Below are positions 5,712 to 7,317 of a stretch of 7,317 bases of DNA, in pieces. A program made the translations under genes and the position numbers. The stretch comes from Marinobacter sp. (GTDB taxonomy: Bacteria > Pseudomonadota > Gammaproteobacteria > Pseudomonadales > Oleiphilaceae): positions 1-7,317 of the forward strand of contig JAEPMM010000161.1 in NCBI GenBank assembly GCA_017643965.1, written 5' to 3'. The notes under the pieces are model-generated. The model ran no database searches. It saw nothing but the letters and a program-made list of their open reading frames with translations, and had not been told where the DNA came from. The first letter of the stretch is position 1. Each line of letters begins with the position of its first letter.

Positions 5712-6464
5712 ATGGATAAAGCCCTTTATATTGGAATGTCTGGTGCCAAGCAGAATATGCTGGCCCAGCGCGCGCACGCCAACAACCTGGCTAACGTGAG
5801 CACCACAGGGTTCAAGAAAGATTTTGCCCAGGCCCGCAGCATGCCGGTGTTTGGCGAACATCATCCCACCCGCGCCTATGCCATGACCGAGCGCCCGGGC
5901 ACGGATCTCTCCGCCGGCGCTCTGATGGAAACCGGTCGTAAGCTGGACGTTGCCGTGGAGGGCGACGGCTGGCTGGCGGTGCAGAACCAGCTGGGCCAGG
6001 AAGTCTTCACCCGCTCGGGCAGCCTGCAGGTTGACGTGAACGGTCTGCTGCGCAATGCCAATGGCGACATGGTCATGGGTAATGGCGGGCCCGTAGCTCT
6101 GCCGCCTTTCGATAACCTTCAAGTGGGCTCCGACGGCACCATTTCCATCGTTCCGGTGGGCGGTCCGCCCGATCAGCTGGTGGAAGTCGACCGGCTGAAA
6201 CTGGTGAATCCTCCCCCTGAAGCCCTGGAGAAAGGTGAAGACGGCTACATCCGCCGTAAAGCGGATCAGGCCCTGGATGGCCCGGAGCCACCGGATGCCG
6301 CGTTGCGGGTGGCATCTGGCTTCCTTGAAAGCTCCAACGTCAACGCCGTTGAGGAAATGATTGCCAACCTGCAGCTGTCGCGACAGTACGAGATGCAGGT
6401 GAAGGTCATGACTACCGCCAACGAGAATTCCGAGGCTTCGGCACGGCTGTTGCAGAACCTCTGA
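5712..6464 (+). CDS. flgF: flagellar proximal rod protein FlgF
   Basis: A 250-residue rod subunit exported by the flagellar type III system, placed between FlgB/FlgC and the distal rod FlgG. The N-terminus MDKALYIGMSGAKQNMLAQR (1-20) with HANNLANVSTTGFKKDF (22-38) is diagnostic of FlgF. The middle includes GRKLDVAVEGDGWLAV (75-90) and FTRSGSLQVDVNGLL (99-113). The C-terminal SGFLESSNVNAVEEMI (202-217) with LQLSRQYEMQVKVM (220-233) is the shared axial helix. The length is typical (about 250). The stop is doubled in frame (TGA then TAA). It has its own sigma-54 promoter, its ribosome site lies in a hairpin, and flgG follows after 84 bases. Confidence 0.97.
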   Translation: MDKALYIGMSGAKQNMLAQRAHANNLANVSTTGFKKDFAQARSMPVFGEHHPTRAYAMTERPGTDLSAGALMETGRKLDVAVEGDGWLAVQNQLGQEVFTRSGSLQVDVNGLLRNANGDMVMGNGGPVALPPFDNLQVGSDGTISIVPVGGPPDQLVEVDRLKLVNPPPEALEKGEDGYIRRKADQALDGPEPPDAALRVASGFLESSNVNAVEEMIANLQLSRQYEMQVKVMTTANENSEASARLLQNL

Positions 6465-6489
6465 TAAACCACAGCATCATTCGCCGGAC

Positions 6490-6529
6490 GGGTGAAAAAG
6501 CGGCAAACAATGGCCGCCTGATTTCACCC
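6490..6529 (+). repeat. two-tier hairpin between flgF and flgG
   Basis: GGGTGAAA (6490-6497) pairs perfectly with TTTCACCC (6522-6529). Inside it, GCGGC (6500-6504) pairs with GCCGC (6513-6517) around an 8-base loop. The internal loop is AA on the left and CTGA on the right. No T-run follows and the flgG ribosome site (AAGGAG, 6536-6541) is outside the stem. It is therefore more likely an mRNA stability or processing structure, or a protein site, than a terminator. Inferred by eye. Confidence 0.6.
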
Positions 6530-6548
6530 CAGGGCAAGGAGTAAAACC

Positions 6549-7317
6549 ATGCATCCAGCACTTTGGGTCAGCAAGACCGGGTTGAGCGCACAAGACACCA
6601 AGATGACCACCATCTCCAACAACCTGGCCAACGTGAACACCACGGGCTTCAAACGGGATCGGGCGGTGTTTCAGGATCTGCTGTATCAGGTCAACCGCCA
6701 ACCGGGTGGCCTGAGCACGGAAAACTCCGAGCTGCCTTCCGGTCTGCAACTGGGTACTGGTGTGCGGGTGGTGGGCACCACCAAGCAGTTTTCCCAGGGC
6801 AACCTGGAAGTGACCGAGCAACCGCTGGATCTGGCCGTCAATGGCCGGGGCTTCATGCAGATCCTGTTGCCGGATGGACAGATTGCCTACACCCGTGATG
6901 GCCAGTTCCAACTCAATGCCGATGGCGACATCGTCAACCCGGACGGTTACACGCTGGAGCCCAACATCAACGTGCCGGAAGGCGCCACCAACATCACCAT
7001 CGGTAAGGATGGCACAGTGTCTGCGGTAGTGGATGATCAGGCGGCACCGGTGAACCTGGGCGAGATTACACTGGTGGATTTCATCAATCCGCAGGGGCTG
7101 CAGGCCATCGGTAACAACCTTTACAAAGCCACCAACGCCAGTGGTGATCCTGCTGAGGGCGAGCCGGGTATTGGCGGCCTGGGCAGTCTTGAACAGGGCA
7201 TGGTGGAGTCTTCCAACGTTGAGGTGGTTGAGGAGTTGGTAAGCATGATCACCACCCAACGCGCCTACGAGATGAACTCCAAGGTGGTGTCGGCCACCGA
7301 CCAGATGCTGCAGTTTA
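6549..7317 (+). CDS. flgG: flagellar distal rod protein FlgG, last few codons missing
   Basis: Subunit of the distal rod that passes through the P and L rings. The 256 codons seen run off the right edge; FlgG is usually about 260 residues, so only some five are missing. The N-terminus MHPALWVSKTGLSAQDTKM (1-19) with ISNNLANVNTTGFKRD (22-37) is diagnostic. LYQVNRQPGGLSTENSELP (45-63) is the FlgG-specific stretch that keeps the rod straight, unlike the curved hook. LDLAVNGRGFMQI (93-105) and YTRDGQFQLNADGD (114-127) are also typical. The C-terminal SLEQGMVESSNVEVVEELV (213-231) and MITTQRAYEMNSKV (233-246) end the rod signature. AAGGAG (6536-6541) is a strong ribosome site seven bases before the ATG. 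flgH and flgI, coding for the ring proteins, would be expected beyond the edge. Confidence 0.97.
   Translation, partial: MHPALWVSKTGLSAQDTKMTTISNNLANVNTTGFKRDRAVFQDLLYQVNRQPGGLSTENSELPSGLQLGTGVRVVGTTKQFSQGNLEVTEQPLDLAVNGRGFMQILLPDGQIAYTRDGQFQLNADGDIVNPDGYTLEPNINVPEGATNITIGKDGTVSAVVDDQAAPVNLGEITLVDFINPQGLQAIGNNLYKATNASGDPAEGEPGIGGLGSLEQGMVESSNVEVVEELVSMITTQRAYEMNSKVVSATDQMLQF

Noticed and set aside
6511..6526. sigma-54-like TGGCCGCCTGATTTCA before flgG
   Set aside because: The -12 element lacks the essential GC (TC instead), and the bases are explained by the hairpin arm.
6477..7259. 260-codon open frame on the minus strand opposite flgG
   Set aside because: Antisense shadow caused by GC-biased codons; flgG is certain, and the frame would cross the flgF-flgG hairpin.

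Overview
The window reads as a chromosomal piece of a free-living, polarly flagellated gammaproteobacterium. The protein sequences, the moderately high GC content and the sigma-54 control of rod and hook genes best fit a Marinobacter- or Pseudomonas-like marine bacterium. The genus is an inference; no rRNA or other taxonomic marker is present.

Left part (1-1195, minus strand): a two-gene unit of membrane proteins. A short DUF962/Mpo1-like protein comes first, followed one base later by a class III adenylate cyclase with an N-terminal MASE2 membrane domain (CyaB-like). The cyclase runs off the left edge in the middle of its catalytic domain. A perfect TATAAT -10 box lies upstream of the pair. 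A 13-base palindrome matching the FadR-subfamily operator pattern covers the place where the -35 box should be.

Middle (1196-2114): a 160-base divergent intergenic region, then a YdjA-type FMN nitroreductase on the plus strand. A good intrinsic terminator follows it. The next 150 bases carry a clear -24/-12 sigma-54 promoter for the flagellar genes.

Right part (2115-7317, plus strand): flgB, flgC, flgD, flgE, flgF and the nearly complete flgG, in the classical order. FlgB, FlgC, FlgF and FlgG build the rod, FlgD is the hook cap and FlgE is the hook subunit. FlgE is unusually long (636 residues) because of extra middle domains. The flgBCDE genes are tightly spaced. flgE and flgF are separated by 74 bases holding a second sigma-54 promoter that overlaps a long hairpin. 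The right arm of that hairpin contains the flgF ribosome binding site. Read-through mRNA from flgE should fold and hide this site, whereas mRNA starting at the local promoter should begin in the hairpin loop and leave it free. This possible promoter-dependent translation switch is the most interesting feature of the window. A second two-tier hairpin sits between flgF and flgG.

No mobile element, CRISPR array, tRNA or rRNA was seen, and no gap without a gene exceeds 300 bases. I found no wholly new multi-gene system. The unusual points are regulatory or concern the structure of FlgE.
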